A stretch of 64,000 bases of DNA from Chryseolinea lacunae (GTDB taxonomy: Bacteria > Bacteroidota > Bacteroidia > Cytophagales > Cyclobacteriaceae). The translations under genes and the position numbers were made by a program. The stretch is from the NCBI RefSeq assembly GCF_016735595.1, contig NZ_JAERRB010000016.1, forward strand, positions 1 to 64,000, given 5' to 3'. Of this stretch, positions 51,948-61,621 are shown piece after piece; the stretch's first letter is position 1, and every line of letters begins with the position of its first letter. Below the pieces are notes generated by a model. That model was given only the letters and a program-made list of their open reading frames with translations, was not told the origin of the DNA and did no database searches.

Positions 51948-52952
51948 ATGCATCCCGTTATCCTTGCCATTGAGTCTTCTTGCGATGAGACTTCTGCCTC
52001 CGTGATACTAAACGGCAAGGTACTTAATAATATTATCGCCACCCAGGCAGTGCACCAAAAATACGGCGGTGTGGTGCCCGAGCTGGCGTCGCGTGCCCAC
52101 CAGCAAAACATTGTGGCGGTGGTGGACGAAGCTCTCCAAAAATCGGGCCTCACCCAGCGCGACCTTCACGCGGTGGCGTTCACCCGCGGTCCGGGCCTGA
52201 TGGGCGCGTTGCTGGTAGGTGTTTCCTTTGCCAAAGGCCTGGCCATGGCCCTCAACATTCCCCTCATCGAAGTGAACCACATGCAGGCCCACGTGCTGGC
52301 CCACTTTATTGATCCACCCCAACCCGACTTTCCGTTCCTGTGCCTCACCGTGAGCGGCGGGCACACCCAGATTGTGCTGGTGAAAAGCCATCTGGACATG
52401 ACTGTGATCGGGCAAACACAAGACGACGCCGTGGGCGAGGCGTTTGATAAAGCCGCCAAAATTATGGGGCTTCCCTATCCCGGCGGCCCGCTCATCGACA
52501 AGTATGCGCAGCTGGGCAATGCAAACGCTTACAAATTCTCCGAAACCAATATGCCGGGTCTGGACTTTTCGTTCAGTGGCATCAAGACGGCGTTCCTCTA
52601 TTTTCTGCGTGACGAGAAACTGAAGAACCCCCGGTTTGTGGAAGAAAATGTGAACGACATCTGCGCCAGCCTGCAACGCCACCTGGTGAACATGCTGATG
52701 ACAAGGCTCGTGCAGGCCGCCGAGCAAACGGGCATCCGCGACATTGCCATTGCCGGGGGCGTGTCGGCCAACGCCGGGCTGCGGAAAACCTTGAAAGAAG
52801 TAGGAGAAAAGAAAGGTTGGCGTATTTTTATTCCCGCATTGGAGTATTGCACCGACAACGCCGCCATGATTGCCATGGCTGCACATTTTAAATACCTCGA
52901 CGGCAACTTCAGCACCTTGGACGTGGCGCCCCTGGCGCGGATGCCGATTTGA
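51948..52952 (+). CDS. tsaD: tRNA N6-adenosine threonylcarbamoyltransferase
   Basis: Makes t6A at position 37 of ANN-reading tRNAs, working with TsaB, TsaC and TsaE (not in this window). The 334-residue protein starts at the ATG at 51948 ('MHPVILAIESSCDET'). The Kae1 signatures are present: the metal-binding 'VNHMQAHVLAHF' histidines, 'TVSGGHTQIVLV', and 'IAIAGGVSANAGLR' with 'CTDNAAMIA' near the end. Divergent from tamB with 10 bp between starts. The hotdog, smpB and NlpC genes follow on the same strand. Confidence 0.95.
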   Translation: MHPVILAIESSCDETSASVILNGKVLNNIIATQAVHQKYGGVVPELASRAHQQNIVAVVDEALQKSGLTQRDLHAVAFTRGPGLMGALLVGVSFAKGLAMALNIPLIEVNHMQAHVLAHFIDPPQPDFPFLCLTVSGGHTQIVLVKSHLDMTVIGQTQDDAVGEAFDKAAKIMGLPYPGGPLIDKYAQLGNANAYKFSETNMPGLDFSFSGIKTAFLYFLRDEKLKNPRFVEENVNDICASLQRHLVNMLMTRLVQAAEQTGIRDIAIAGGVSANAGLRKTLKEVGEKKGWRIFIPALEYCTDNAAMIAMAAHFKYLDGNFSTLDVAPLARMPI

Positions 52953-53028
52953 AAAAGGAACAGGAGAGGGGAACGGCGCGATGCGGAATGTGACGACACG
53001 AAACAATTCAAAAAGCTGATAGTCCCTC

Positions 53029-53418
53029 ATGCAATCACCCTTCAACATCGGCGACACGCTGCACTACCGGAAGGTGGTGACGCCCGAAGATGTGGCCGCT
53101 TTTCACGGCAAGGAAGTGCACCCGGTCTGCTCCACCTTTGCGCTGGCCCGCGACATCGAGTGGACCTCGCGGCAATTTGTGTTGCAGATGTGCGACTCCG
53201 ACGAAGAAGGTGTGGGCACGATGCTGACCATAACACACCAGGGTCCGGCCTTTGTGGGCGACGAGGTGGTGTTCACAGCGCGCATCCTGCACCTCGAAGG
53301 CCACGAGTTGCGTTGCACATACGAAGCCCGGGTGGGCGATCGTTTGATTGCGACCGGCGAAACGGGTCAGAAAATTATGAAGCGCTCCCGGCTGGAAGCG
53401 CTTTTCAACAAAAGATGA
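53029..53418 (+). CDS. Hotdog-fold thioesterase family protein
   Basis: The 129-residue single hotdog domain has 'HPVCSTFALARDIEWTSRQ' for the active-site helix, 'EGVGTMLTITHQGPAFVGDEVVFTARI' for the central strands and 'ATGETGQKIMKR' at the end. The pattern is closest to fluoroacetyl-CoA-type (FlK) and 4HBT-like thioesterases acting on small acyl-CoA. Substrate unknown. It lies between tsaD and smpB on the same strand. Confidence 0.8.
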   Translation: MQSPFNIGDTLHYRKVVTPEDVAAFHGKEVHPVCSTFALARDIEWTSRQFVLQMCDSDEEGVGTMLTITHQGPAFVGDEVVFTARILHLEGHELRCTYEARVGDRLIATGETGQKIMKRSRLEALFNKR

Positions 53419-53443
53419 CGCCTGCGGGCGAACCAAAAGGTTT

Positions 53444-53905
53444 ATGAAACAGAGATTCTCGAACGATATCAACATCAAGAACCGCCAGGCCGGGTTTGAC
53501 TATGAGTTGCTGGACAAATGGGTGGCGGGCATGGTGCTGACAGGCACAGAAATAAAATCCATTCGCGAAGGCAAAGCCAATCTTCAGGACGGATATTGTT
53601 ACCTTAGCAACGGAGAATTGTTTGCCAAGGGAATCAACATAACGCCCTATGCCCAAGGCACACACTATAATCACGAGGCAACGCGCGAACGCAAGCTGTT
53701 GCTGAAACGATCGGAACTTAAAAAACTGGAAGGCAAAGTGGAGGAAAAAGGCTTAACCCTTGTTCCCACCCGCTTGTTTATAAATGACCGTGGCATAGCC
53801 AAATTGGAGATCGCGCTGGCCAAGGGAAAGAAGACGCACGATAAGCGCGACAGCATCAAAGAACGCGATGCCAAACGCGAACTGCATCGGCTGAAATTGA
53901 AATGA
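53444..53905 (+). CDS. smpB: SsrA-binding protein
   Basis: Partners tmRNA in rescuing stalled ribosomes. The 153-residue protein has the full family layout: 'NDINIKNRQAGFDYELLDKWVAGMVLTGTEIKSIREGKANL' region, 'LFINDRGIAKLEIALAKGKKTHDKRDSIKERDAKRE' region and the basic C-terminal tail. The tmRNA gene itself was not found in this window. Confidence 0.95.
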   Translation: MKQRFSNDINIKNRQAGFDYELLDKWVAGMVLTGTEIKSIREGKANLQDGYCYLSNGELFAKGINITPYAQGTHYNHEATRERKLLLKRSELKKLEGKVEEKGLTLVPTRLFINDRGIAKLEIALAKGKKTHDKRDSIKERDAKRELHRLKLK

Positions 53906-53933
53906 AGTAGCAACCTAGACTCTCTCGACATAC

Positions 53934-54725
53934 ATGGAATTACTGGACTATGGCGTATGCCGTCTCAGCGTCGTGCCCGTTCGGGCCGATGCCGCCGACA
54001 AAGCCGAACAGGTAACACAACTTCTTTTTGGCGACCACTATGAGGTGCTGGAACAAACCGGCGACAAGAAGTGGCTCCGCATCCGTGTCCACTTCGATCA
54101 ATACGAAGGCTGGATCGATGCCAAACAGCACCACACCATTTCGGCCGACTACTTCGAGTATCTCACCCGCGCCGAATTCAAGATCACCACCGACATCACC
54201 ACCAGCATTCTCTACAACAAAAGTCCGCAGATCATTCTGATGGGCAGCATGATTCCCATCTCCAGCTCCGAGCTGTTCAAGATGGAAGAACAGTTTGCCT
54301 TTAACGGTGAAGCCAAGAACGTGGGGCAAAAACGTGAGTTCGAGTTTGTGCGCAGCGCCGCGCTGAAATACCTGAACACACCCTATCTGTGGGGCGGCAA
54401 AAATCCGTTTGGCATCGACTGCTCCGGCTTTGTGCAGATGGTGTTCAAAATCTCCGGGTTCCGCCTGTTCCGCGACAGCGGGCAGCAAGCCAACCAGGGT
54501 AAATCTGTGAAAGAACTTGGCGACAGCAAACCCGGCGACCTTGTGTTCTTCAAAAACAAAGACAACAAAATCAACCACGTGGGCATTTTGCTGGAAGAAG
54601 ACAAGATCATCCACGCGTCGGGCCGTGTGCGCATCGACCACCTCAACGACGAGGGTATCCTGAACGTGGAGTCAAAAATCTACACACACCAGTTCGCGCA
54701 CGTCCGCCGTATCCTTGCCGATTGA
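53934..54725 (+). CDS. NlpC/P60 family peptidase with SH3-like domains
   Basis: Cell-wall peptidase, 263 residues. The N-terminal two-thirds hold SH3-like strands ('EVLEQTGDKKWLRIRVHFDQYEGWID'). The C-terminal NlpC/P60 domain has catalytic Cys in 'FGIDCSGFVQMV', His in 'INHVGILLEE' and the third polar residue in 'IHASGRVRID'. Probably cleaves gamma-D-Glu-diamino acid bonds, as in this C40 family. No signal peptide is visible at the chosen start, which is common in Bacteroidota homologues. It follows smpB by 28 bp. Confidence 0.92.
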   Translation: MELLDYGVCRLSVVPVRADAADKAEQVTQLLFGDHYEVLEQTGDKKWLRIRVHFDQYEGWIDAKQHHTISADYFEYLTRAEFKITTDITTSILYNKSPQIILMGSMIPISSSELFKMEEQFAFNGEAKNVGQKREFEFVRSAALKYLNTPYLWGGKNPFGIDCSGFVQMVFKISGFRLFRDSGQQANQGKSVKELGDSKPGDLVFFKNKDNKINHVGILLEEDKIIHASGRVRIDHLNDEGILNVESKIYTHQFAHVRRILAD

Positions 54726-54895
54726 TAAGGCCTGGCACTGCTTGTGGCGGCCGGTCAAATAGCACCATCCGGTCGCCTAAACTTCCCTGTCGCGTTGTTT
54801 GGTAGCAAGATTGGTTTTATCTTACCATCCTGAAGCCGGGCAAAACATGCGTTTGCGCGGTGGTGATACGGGTCCTCTACTAAACAATTTTCGCG

Positions 54896-55405
54896 ATGAG
54901 CAGTAGGGTATTGGTGCTGAATCAAGACAACAGTCCGCTGATGGTATGCTCAGTGGAACGGGCGTTCATTCTTGTTTTTTTGAACAAAAGTGAACTGGTT
55001 CGCCCAGCAAACGGTCACCGGTTGCATACCGTGAGTCAAAGCTATCCCATGCCATCTGTCATCCGCCTGAACCGATATGTTAACGCCCCCTACAAGGGCG
55101 TTAATCTTACCCGGCAGAACATATTCAAACGCGACAACTTCGAGTGCCAGTATTGCGGCACACGGCGCGACCTCACCATCGACCACGTGGTGCCCCGCGC
55201 CAAAGGCGGTGCCGACACCTGGACCAACCTGGTGACCGCCTGTAAAAAATGCAACGCCAAAAAAGGCGACTTCACACCAGAAGGCGCCGAGATGCCCTTG
55301 CGCAAAAAGCCTTACAAACCTTCTTACGCCATCTTCCTAAAAGACCACATGAATGGTCAGGCCGGGGAGTGGGACACTTTTTTAACCGGCCCGCACAGTC
55401 TTTGA
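54896..55405 (+). CDS. HNH endonuclease
   Basis: The 169-residue protein has a C-terminal HNH/zinc domain. 'CQYCGTRRDLTIDHVVPRAKGG' and 'NLVTACKKCNAKKG' give a CxxC...DH...N...CxxC site. The N-terminal half ('VLNQDNSPLMVCSVERAFILVFLNKSELV') is the conserved leader of a widespread Bacteroidota single-gene HNH family. Stand-alone, not beside a restriction or phage gene, and with normal codon use, so it is probably a core-genome protein with a housekeeping role rather than a defence nuclease (inference). Confidence 0.9.
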   Translation: MSSRVLVLNQDNSPLMVCSVERAFILVFLNKSELVRPANGHRLHTVSQSYPMPSVIRLNRYVNAPYKGVNLTRQNIFKRDNFECQYCGTRRDLTIDHVVPRAKGGADTWTNLVTACKKCNAKKGDFTPEGAEMPLRKKPYKPSYAIFLKDHMNGQAGEWDTFLTGPHSL

Positions 55406-55421
55406 AATTTCTCTACTAACC

Positions 55422-56198
55422 ATGTTTAATCTTCAACACAAAACCGCACTGATCACAGGCGGAGGCAGTGGCATCGGAAAAGCGATCGCCGAATTATTTG
55501 CCGCCCAAGGTGCCCATGTCTTCATTCTCGAACTGAGCCAAGCCAATGCCGACGACACCGTGAAGGCGATCGAAAGCAAAGGCGGCAAAGCCACCGCGTT
55601 CGCCGTGAACGTGGCCGACCAGGAACAACTGAAAACCGCCGCCGCCGCCATTCAAAAAATCACCGGCCGCCTCGATATTCTCGTGAACAGCGCTGGCATC
55701 TCACACATCGGCAAACTGGAAACCACGTCGGCCGAAGACATGGACCGGATTTTCCAGGTCAACATCAAAGGTGTCTACAACGCCATGTATGCCGTGGTGC
55801 CGCACATGAAACAGCAGGGTGGGGGCGTGGTCCTCAACGTAGCCTCGGTTGCCTCAGGCCTGGGGTTGGTCGACCGGTTTGCCTACTCCATGAGCAAAGG
55901 TGCCGTGGTGAGCATGACCCTGTCGGTGGCCAAAGACTACATCAAAGACAACATCCGCTGCAACTGCATTTCGCCCGCGCGCGTGCACACCGCCTTCGTA
56001 GACAACTTCCTGGCCAAAAACTATCCCGGACAGGAAACCGAAATGTTCGAAAAGCTGTCGAAAACACAACCCATTGGCCGCATGGGCAAACCCGACGAAG
56101 TGGCTTCACTCGCCCTCTACCTGTGTTCGGACGAAGCGGCATTTGTGACCGGCAGCGACTATCCCATTGACGGCGGATTTATTAGATTGAACACATAG
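55422..56198 (+). CDS. SDR family oxidoreductase (probable 2-keto-3-deoxy-L-fuconate dehydrogenase)
   Basis: Classical short-chain dehydrogenase, 258 residues. Cofactor loop 'ITGGGSGIGKAIAELF', 'NSAG' region 'LVNSAGISHIG', and catalytic 'SVASGLGLVDRFAYSMSKG' with Ser, Tyr and Lys. Acidic residues after the second strand suggest NAD preference. It is followed by an FAH-family hydrolase and FucP, which together match the non-phosphorylative L-fucose pathway, where an SDR oxidises 2-keto-3-deoxy-L-fuconate. Without that context the sequence alone would only say SDR. Confidence 0.88.
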   Translation: MFNLQHKTALITGGGSGIGKAIAELFAAQGAHVFILELSQANADDTVKAIESKGGKATAFAVNVADQEQLKTAAAAIQKITGRLDILVNSAGISHIGKLETTSAEDMDRIFQVNIKGVYNAMYAVVPHMKQQGGGVVLNVASVASGLGLVDRFAYSMSKGAVVSMTLSVAKDYIKDNIRCNCISPARVHTAFVDNFLAKNYPGQETEMFEKLSKTQPIGRMGKPDEVASLALYLCSDEAAFVTGSDYPIDGGFIRLNT

Positions 56199-56313
56199 AC
56201 CGCGTGCCCCACGCGCACAGCCCTGCCGTGGTAGACATTGCCGGACATAAAAAGAACCTTGGTTCTTTGAAGACGAATACTTTTTTTTAAACCTATTTGA
56301 AAATTACAGCGAT

Positions 56314-57171
56314 ATGAAACTATTACGTTTCGGCAAACCGGGCCAGGAAAAACCCGGCGTGCTGGTGAACCACGAAATTCTTGACGCATCATCGTTCGGC
56401 GAAGATTTTGGAGAAACATTTTTTGAAAACAACGGCTTGCAGCGCTTTGCCGAATGGCTGAAGACGCACCAGGCAAACCTGCCGAAGGTGACGGCGGGTG
56501 TGCGCTTTGGAGCACCGTTCACACGCCCATCCAAAATCATTTGCATCGGTCTCAACTATGCAAAACACGCGGCTGAATCGAACATGCCGCTGCCCTCGGA
56601 ACCCATCGTGTTTTTTAAAGCCACAACGGCCCTCGTTGGTCCCGACGATGACCTGGTTATTCCGCACAACAGTGTGAAGACCGACTGGGAGGTGGAGCTG
56701 GCGGTAGTGATCGGCAAGAAGGCATCATATGTGAAAGAAGCCGACGCCCTGCACTATGTAGCCGGCTATTGCCTGCACAACGACTATAGCGAACGCGAAT
56801 ACCAACTGGAGCGCAATGGCCAGTGGGTGAAAGGAAAAAGCTGCGACACCTTTGCGCCCCTCGGCCCTTACCTCGTCACACCCGACGAAGTGGGCGACGT
56901 GAATAGCCTGAGCATGTGGCTGAAAGTGAACGGCAAAACCATGCAGGACGGCAACACCGACGACCTCATTTTTAAAGTTCCATACCTGGTGAGTTACCTC
57001 AGCCAGTTCATGACCCTGCTCCCAGGCGACGTGATCTCCACAGGCACACCGGCCGGCGTGGGCCTTGGCTTCAAACCCCCGATCTATCTCAAGGCAGGCG
57101 ATGTTGTTGAGCTGGGCATACAAGGCCTGGGCGAACAGAAACAGACCGCCCGGAACTACGTGCCACAATAA
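56314..57171 (+). CDS. Fumarylacetoacetate hydrolase-family protein (probable diketo-deoxyfuconate hydrolase)
   Basis: The 285-residue FAH-fold metalloenzyme has the core 'KIICIGLNYAKHAAES', metal ligands in 'DWEVELAVVIGK' (two Glu) and in 'LHNDYSERE', and the lid motif 'VISTGTPAGVGLGF'. In the L-fucose pathway this family cleaves 2,4-diketo-3-deoxy-L-fuconate to pyruvate and lactate. Assignment to that substrate is by position, between the SDR and FucP genes. Confidence 0.88.
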   Translation: MKLLRFGKPGQEKPGVLVNHEILDASSFGEDFGETFFENNGLQRFAEWLKTHQANLPKVTAGVRFGAPFTRPSKIICIGLNYAKHAAESNMPLPSEPIVFFKATTALVGPDDDLVIPHNSVKTDWEVELAVVIGKKASYVKEADALHYVAGYCLHNDYSEREYQLERNGQWVKGKSCDTFAPLGPYLVTPDEVGDVNSLSMWLKVNGKTMQDGNTDDLIFKVPYLVSYLSQFMTLLPGDVISTGTPAGVGLGFKPPIYLKAGDVVELGIQGLGEQKQTARNYVPQ

Positions 57172-57204
57172 AAAAACGCCAACCCTACAACCACAACCAA
57201 CCCT

Positions 57205-58524
57205 ATGCCTATTCTCAACACCAACACCGTGCAAACGGATCAAACCCAAACGGGCAAATCGTATCTGCTACCCTTCATATTGGTGACCAGCCTCTTTTTT
57301 CTCTGGGGCCTGGCCAACAGTTTGAACGGCACGCTCATAAAACATTTCCAGACGGCCCTGAACCTGAACCGTGCCCAGGCGGGCATTGTGGATTCGGCGT
57401 TCTATATCGGTTATTTTGTGATGGCTCTTCCCGCGGGACTTCTGATGAACCGAATCGGCTATAAGAAGGGCATCCTCATCGGGTTGTTTCTCTATGCCAT
57501 CGGAGCATTCCTGTTCTACCCGGCAGCAGAGATGCGCGTGTACGGCTTTTTCCTTTTTGCCTTGTTTGTGATTGCCTGCGGGCTTGCCTTCCTGGAAACA
57601 GCGGCCAACCCCTATGTCACCGTGTTGGGCAACCCGGCCACTGCCGACAGTCGCATAAACTTCTCGCAATCGTTTAATGGTCTCAGCATCATTCTTGGAC
57701 CGGTAGTGGGCAGTTTGTTTATTTTTTCCACGAAAGAATATACCAACGAAATGCTGGACGCTATGCCCACAGCACACGCGGAGGCTATACGCATTGCCGA
57801 AGCACAGTCGGTGCAGTTTCCGTATCTGGTCATTGCCGGCATAGTGTTGTTTGTGGCCATCTTGTTTGCCTTCACCAAAATGCCGGAGATTTCTACGGCA
57901 GCCGAAAAGGAGGCATCGTTCAAAGGGATCTTCCGTCATCGTCACCTCGTGTTTGGGGTGGTGGCACAATTCTTTTACGTGGGCGCACAAGCATCGCTGT
58001 GGGGTTATTTTGTGGACCTGAAACTGGGCATGGCCAAGTTCGAAAACATTGCCGTGGTGGAATGGCTCTATCGCCTTTCGGGCGACATGACCCCCACGCA
58101 AATAGCGAGCTTCCACGCATCGTTTGCCCTTGTGTTGTTTATGATCGGTCGTTTTGTGGGCACATGGCTGCTCACCAAGTTTAAAGCGCACTCATTGCTG
58201 GCGGTCTATGCCGCGGCGTGTGTGGTGTTGCTTGTCTACGGCCTGCTGGGTGAGGGCATTGCGGCCATCGCGGCCATCACATGCACCTACTTCTTCATGT
58301 CTATTATGTTTCCCACCATCTTTGCACTCTCGGTTAAAAATCTGGGCGACCAGGTGAAGCTGGGGGCGGGGTTGGTGATCATGGCCATTGTGGGTGGCGC
58401 AGTGTTGCCCCCGCTCACGGGACAGCTGTCGCAAACCAACATGCAGCACGCACTCTACATTCCGTTGGTGGCCTTTATTGTGATTTTCTTTTTTGGCGTG
58501 CGCGGCTACAAGGTGAAAGCCTGA
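57205..58524 (+). CDS. fucP: L-fucose:proton symporter, FucP family
   Basis: The 439-residue MFS permease has 12 hydrophobic segments. FucP signatures are 'LWGLANSLNGTLIKHFQTALNLNRAQAGIVDSAFYIGYFVMALPAG' region near the first helices and 'FLETAANPYVTVLGNPATADSRINFSQSFNGL' in the fourth to fifth. The sugar-binding loop Asn/Glu/Gln pattern is conserved. It completes an SDR-FAH-FucP trio. The fuconate dehydratase and fuconolactonase genes expected for the full route are not in this window. Confidence 0.9.
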   Translation: MPILNTNTVQTDQTQTGKSYLLPFILVTSLFFLWGLANSLNGTLIKHFQTALNLNRAQAGIVDSAFYIGYFVMALPAGLLMNRIGYKKGILIGLFLYAIGAFLFYPAAEMRVYGFFLFALFVIACGLAFLETAANPYVTVLGNPATADSRINFSQSFNGLSIILGPVVGSLFIFSTKEYTNEMLDAMPTAHAEAIRIAEAQSVQFPYLVIAGIVLFVAILFAFTKMPEISTAAEKEASFKGIFRHRHLVFGVVAQFFYVGAQASLWGYFVDLKLGMAKFENIAVVEWLYRLSGDMTPTQIASFHASFALVLFMIGRFVGTWLLTKFKAHSLLAVYAAACVVLLVYGLLGEGIAAIAAITCTYFFMSIMFPTIFALSVKNLGDQVKLGAGLVIMAIVGGAVLPPLTGQLSQTNMQHALYIPLVAFIVIFFFGVRGYKVKA

Positions 58525-58621
58525 CCGTGCATCGGTTTGAAAACGATCTAGAAAGGCGTAGCAGAAAACTGCTAAAAGCGTCGTGGGAAATGAAGAATCT
58601 GTCCCTATATTCAGGGATGTG

Positions 58622-61621
58622 ATGGATATGGTACGCCTGAGGATTCTTTTTTTAATGATGGTGGTGGCCGGTGTGATGCCGGCCGCTGCCCAAACTGTTT
58701 CACCCGCCCAAAAGCTTCATGATGCAGCGCTGGCGATCCGGCAAACGGATCCCGCAAAGGCCTATGCCCGGATGAAAGAGGCAAAAGACTTTGCCCTCGC
58801 GCAGCATGACATGGACACCTACATTGTTTGTGTTTATTCGCTCTCCATCCTCGCGACCGACAACGCCAGCCAGGCCGAAGCCCTTGTGTTTTTGAAAGAA
58901 GCCCTGCGCCGCGTAGGCAGGAAACAGGATTTGCCCACGGCCAAACTTCACTATGCACTGGCCGAGCTCTATGTGGAAGCCGTGCACCAGTTCGACTCGG
59001 CACTCTATCACTATGAGCGCGCCAAAATTATCCGCAAAAACATTATGGGCGAAGCCAACGAAAGCGTGGCGGAATGTTATCACCAGCAAGGCGACGTCTA
59101 CAAATATTATGTCTTCGATTTTCAGGAAGCCGAGAAGAGCTATGAAAAAGCCCTGCTCATTCGCGAACACATGGACGAGAAGGAGCGGAGCCGGCCGCTA
59201 TACAACTTCGAACTGGCGCGCAACTACTACAGCCTCGCCACCACCAACCGCTCTCAACAGGACTATGAAAAAGCCATCGCCTATGGCATGAAGACCATTG
59301 AGCTGGTGAAGAAAATAAACAACCTCGATTTCCTGGAGCGTTCCTATGCCATCGTGGCCAACATCTATCGCGACCGTGGCGAGTTGAAAGAAGCGGCGGT
59401 GTATTATCAGAAGGCCATAGACCTCAATCCGAAAAGTGGCAACGGCCCCTCTGCGCTGGCCTCACACTATCGCGGCATGGGCGAGATGCTGCGCAACGAC
59501 TCCGCCTTCGATCAGGCCATTGCAAAGTTTTTGAGCGCACAGGCACTCTATCACCGCATTGGCGAAACCAACTCGGTGTTGTATGTGGAATGCCTCTATC
59601 AGATGGCGATTGCCTACTATCAGAAAGGCGATTATGAACAGGCCATGAAAAACTTCCGGCGCATTCGCACCACGCTTCAACGCATGAACATGCTGAGCGG
59701 CCGCCCCGCCATGGAAGCCACCCTGGGGCAGGGCGACTACCACCGGATGATGAATCATCCCGACTCGGCGTTGTATTTCTATCAGCAGGCCATGACGTTT
59801 GCTGTGCCCGCGTTTCATTCGCGCCGCGTAGAAGACAACCCCGACGCGAAGGCCATTGGTCTGCACTATTTTGTGTATCGCGCGCTAAGCAAAAAAGCCG
59901 AGCAGCTGATGGAGCGCTACACGCAAACCAAACAGCCACAACTTCTGCAAACGGCCTTGCAATGCTGGATGCTGACGGAAGAACTGGTGAAGCAAGGAAG
60001 GAACATGCTAGACCTCGAAGAGTCGAAGTGGAAGTATACAGACTCGAACTATAACGTGTATGAACAAATTCAGGCCACGCTCTACGCGTTGATGAAGGAG
60101 AGCCCGAACGATTCGCTTCTCAATCTTTCGTTCCGCTATTTCGAGCGCAGCAAAACGCACAGCCTCAACGCCATGCTGGCCAAGGCGCGCATTGTGAGCG
60201 CCGTCAACACCACCGACAGTCTCTTCAACCGCTACAACGCACTGACCCGCGCACTCTTTAGCGCCGAAGATGCGCTGGCCCGGGAAACCGAAAAAACAAA
60301 TGGCCAACGCGTGGAAGAACTTCGCCAGGAAGTGGTGGCCGTGGACCGGAGAATACAGGCGATCAAACCGATACTGGAAGAAAAATATCCCGGCTATTTT
60401 TCCGCGACAGGCGAATATCCGGTGCCGTCGCTCGACAAAGTGAAGGCCCTGGCGCGTCAGGAAAAAAGCGTGGTGCTGGAATATTTCTGGGGCAGCAAGA
60501 ACGTGTATGCGCTGGCCATTGACGGCGAACAGGCCATGTTGAAAAAAATCGGCAACTCCGACAGCATTCAGACCGTCGTTAAAAAATTATTGACGCATTT
60601 TTCCACCGAGCACTCCAGCCTGAGCCCCGACGTGTTTCGGAATTTTACGGCGAGTGCCCATCAGTTGTACACCATCCTGGTTCAACCCTTTGCGTCCAGG
60701 TTGTCGCAAAAAGAACGCATTCAGGTTGTGCCCGATGGGCCGGTGAGCCAGATACCGTTTGAAGTGTTGTTGCTGGAGCCGTCGCAAAGTGTCGGTGTGG
60801 ACTATCGATCATTGTCTTACCTGGTCAAGCACTATCCCGTGGGCTACACGTATTCGGCCTCGCTGCTGATCAACAGCAAAAAACGGACGGTGCACAATCC
60901 GAAAGTGTTGGCCATGGGGTTCACCGGGGGCAACCGCCTAGGTGCGCTCACCGAAAACCTGACGGAGATTGGTGGCACGGAAGATGAACTGAAGGCGTTG
61001 GAGAAACGCTTTGTGGACGGCAAATTTCTGAGCGGTCCCGAAGTGACAGAGACACGTTTCAAATTGCTGGCCCCCACGTTCGACATCATTCACCTCGCCA
61101 TCCACGGCAAAGGCAACACCGACCAGAACTATTCGGCTTCCCTCTATTTCCGTTCGCGCTACGACTCCCTCGAAGACGGCGAGCTGCACGCCTATGAACT
61201 GTATGGGCTGAAACTGAAAGCCAACCTCGCCGTGCTCAGCTCGTGCGAGTCGGGCATCGGCAAAGCCTATCGCGGCGAAGGCATGATCAGCATGGCCAGC
61301 GCCTTTGTGTTTTCGGGGTGTCAGAATATTTTGATGAGCTTGTGGAAAGTGCACGACCAGGCGGCCGTGGACGTGATGGATAATTTTTATGGAAGCCTGC
61401 AAGACGGATTGCCCATAGACGGTGCGCTGCAGCATGCGAAAAAATTATATCTGGAAAAGGGAGACGAAATCACTTCCGACCCGGCCATCTGGGCGCCGCT
61501 GGTGGCCTATGGCGATTTGAACCCTGTGTTTGAAAGCAACAGGAGCAGAATCTACGTGGCGACGGCGGTCGTGCTGTTGATTCTGCTCCTGGTGTTTATA
61601 GGATTGAAACGGAGATATTAA
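58622..61621 (+). CDS. TPR-CHAT caspase-like protease
   Basis: The 999-residue protein has a signal peptide ('MDMVRLRILFLMMVVAGVMPAAAQ'). TPR repeats cover about 40-480 ('YHQQGDVYKYYVFDFQEAEKSYEKAL' type). A C-terminal CHAT domain follows, with His828 in 'HLAIHGKG' and Cys875 in 'LSSCESGIG', and a final transmembrane helix ends in 'LKRRY'. Known: CHAT proteases of the caspase/separase fold are often paired with TPR sensors. The signal peptide and tail anchor place the protease in the periplasm or at the outer side of the membrane, which is unusual for a cell-death effector. Its stop overlaps by 4 bp with the convergent His-rich protein gene. Confidence 0.9.
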   Translation: MDMVRLRILFLMMVVAGVMPAAAQTVSPAQKLHDAALAIRQTDPAKAYARMKEAKDFALAQHDMDTYIVCVYSLSILATDNASQAEALVFLKEALRRVGRKQDLPTAKLHYALAELYVEAVHQFDSALYHYERAKIIRKNIMGEANESVAECYHQQGDVYKYYVFDFQEAEKSYEKALLIREHMDEKERSRPLYNFELARNYYSLATTNRSQQDYEKAIAYGMKTIELVKKINNLDFLERSYAIVANIYRDRGELKEAAVYYQKAIDLNPKSGNGPSALASHYRGMGEMLRNDSAFDQAIAKFLSAQALYHRIGETNSVLYVECLYQMAIAYYQKGDYEQAMKNFRRIRTTLQRMNMLSGRPAMEATLGQGDYHRMMNHPDSALYFYQQAMTFAVPAFHSRRVEDNPDAKAIGLHYFVYRALSKKAEQLMERYTQTKQPQLLQTALQCWMLTEELVKQGRNMLDLEESKWKYTDSNYNVYEQIQATLYALMKESPNDSLLNLSFRYFERSKTHSLNAMLAKARIVSAVNTTDSLFNRYNALTRALFSAEDALARETEKTNGQRVEELRQEVVAVDRRIQAIKPILEEKYPGYFSATGEYPVPSLDKVKALARQEKSVVLEYFWGSKNVYALAIDGEQAMLKKIGNSDSIQTVVKKLLTHFSTEHSSLSPDVFRNFTASAHQLYTILVQPFASRLSQKERIQVVPDGPVSQIPFEVLLLEPSQSVGVDYRSLSYLVKHYPVGYTYSASLLINSKKRTVHNPKVLAMGFTGGNRLGALTENLTEIGGTEDELKALEKRFVDGKFLSGPEVTETRFKLLAPTFDIIHLAIHGKGNTDQNYSASLYFRSRYDSLEDGELHAYELYGLKLKANLAVLSSCESGIGKAYRGEGMISMASAFVFSGCQNILMSLWKVHDQAAVDVMDNFYGSLQDGLPIDGALQHAKKLYLEKGDEITSDPAIWAPLVAYGDLNPVFESNRSRIYVATAVVLLILLLVFIGLKRRY

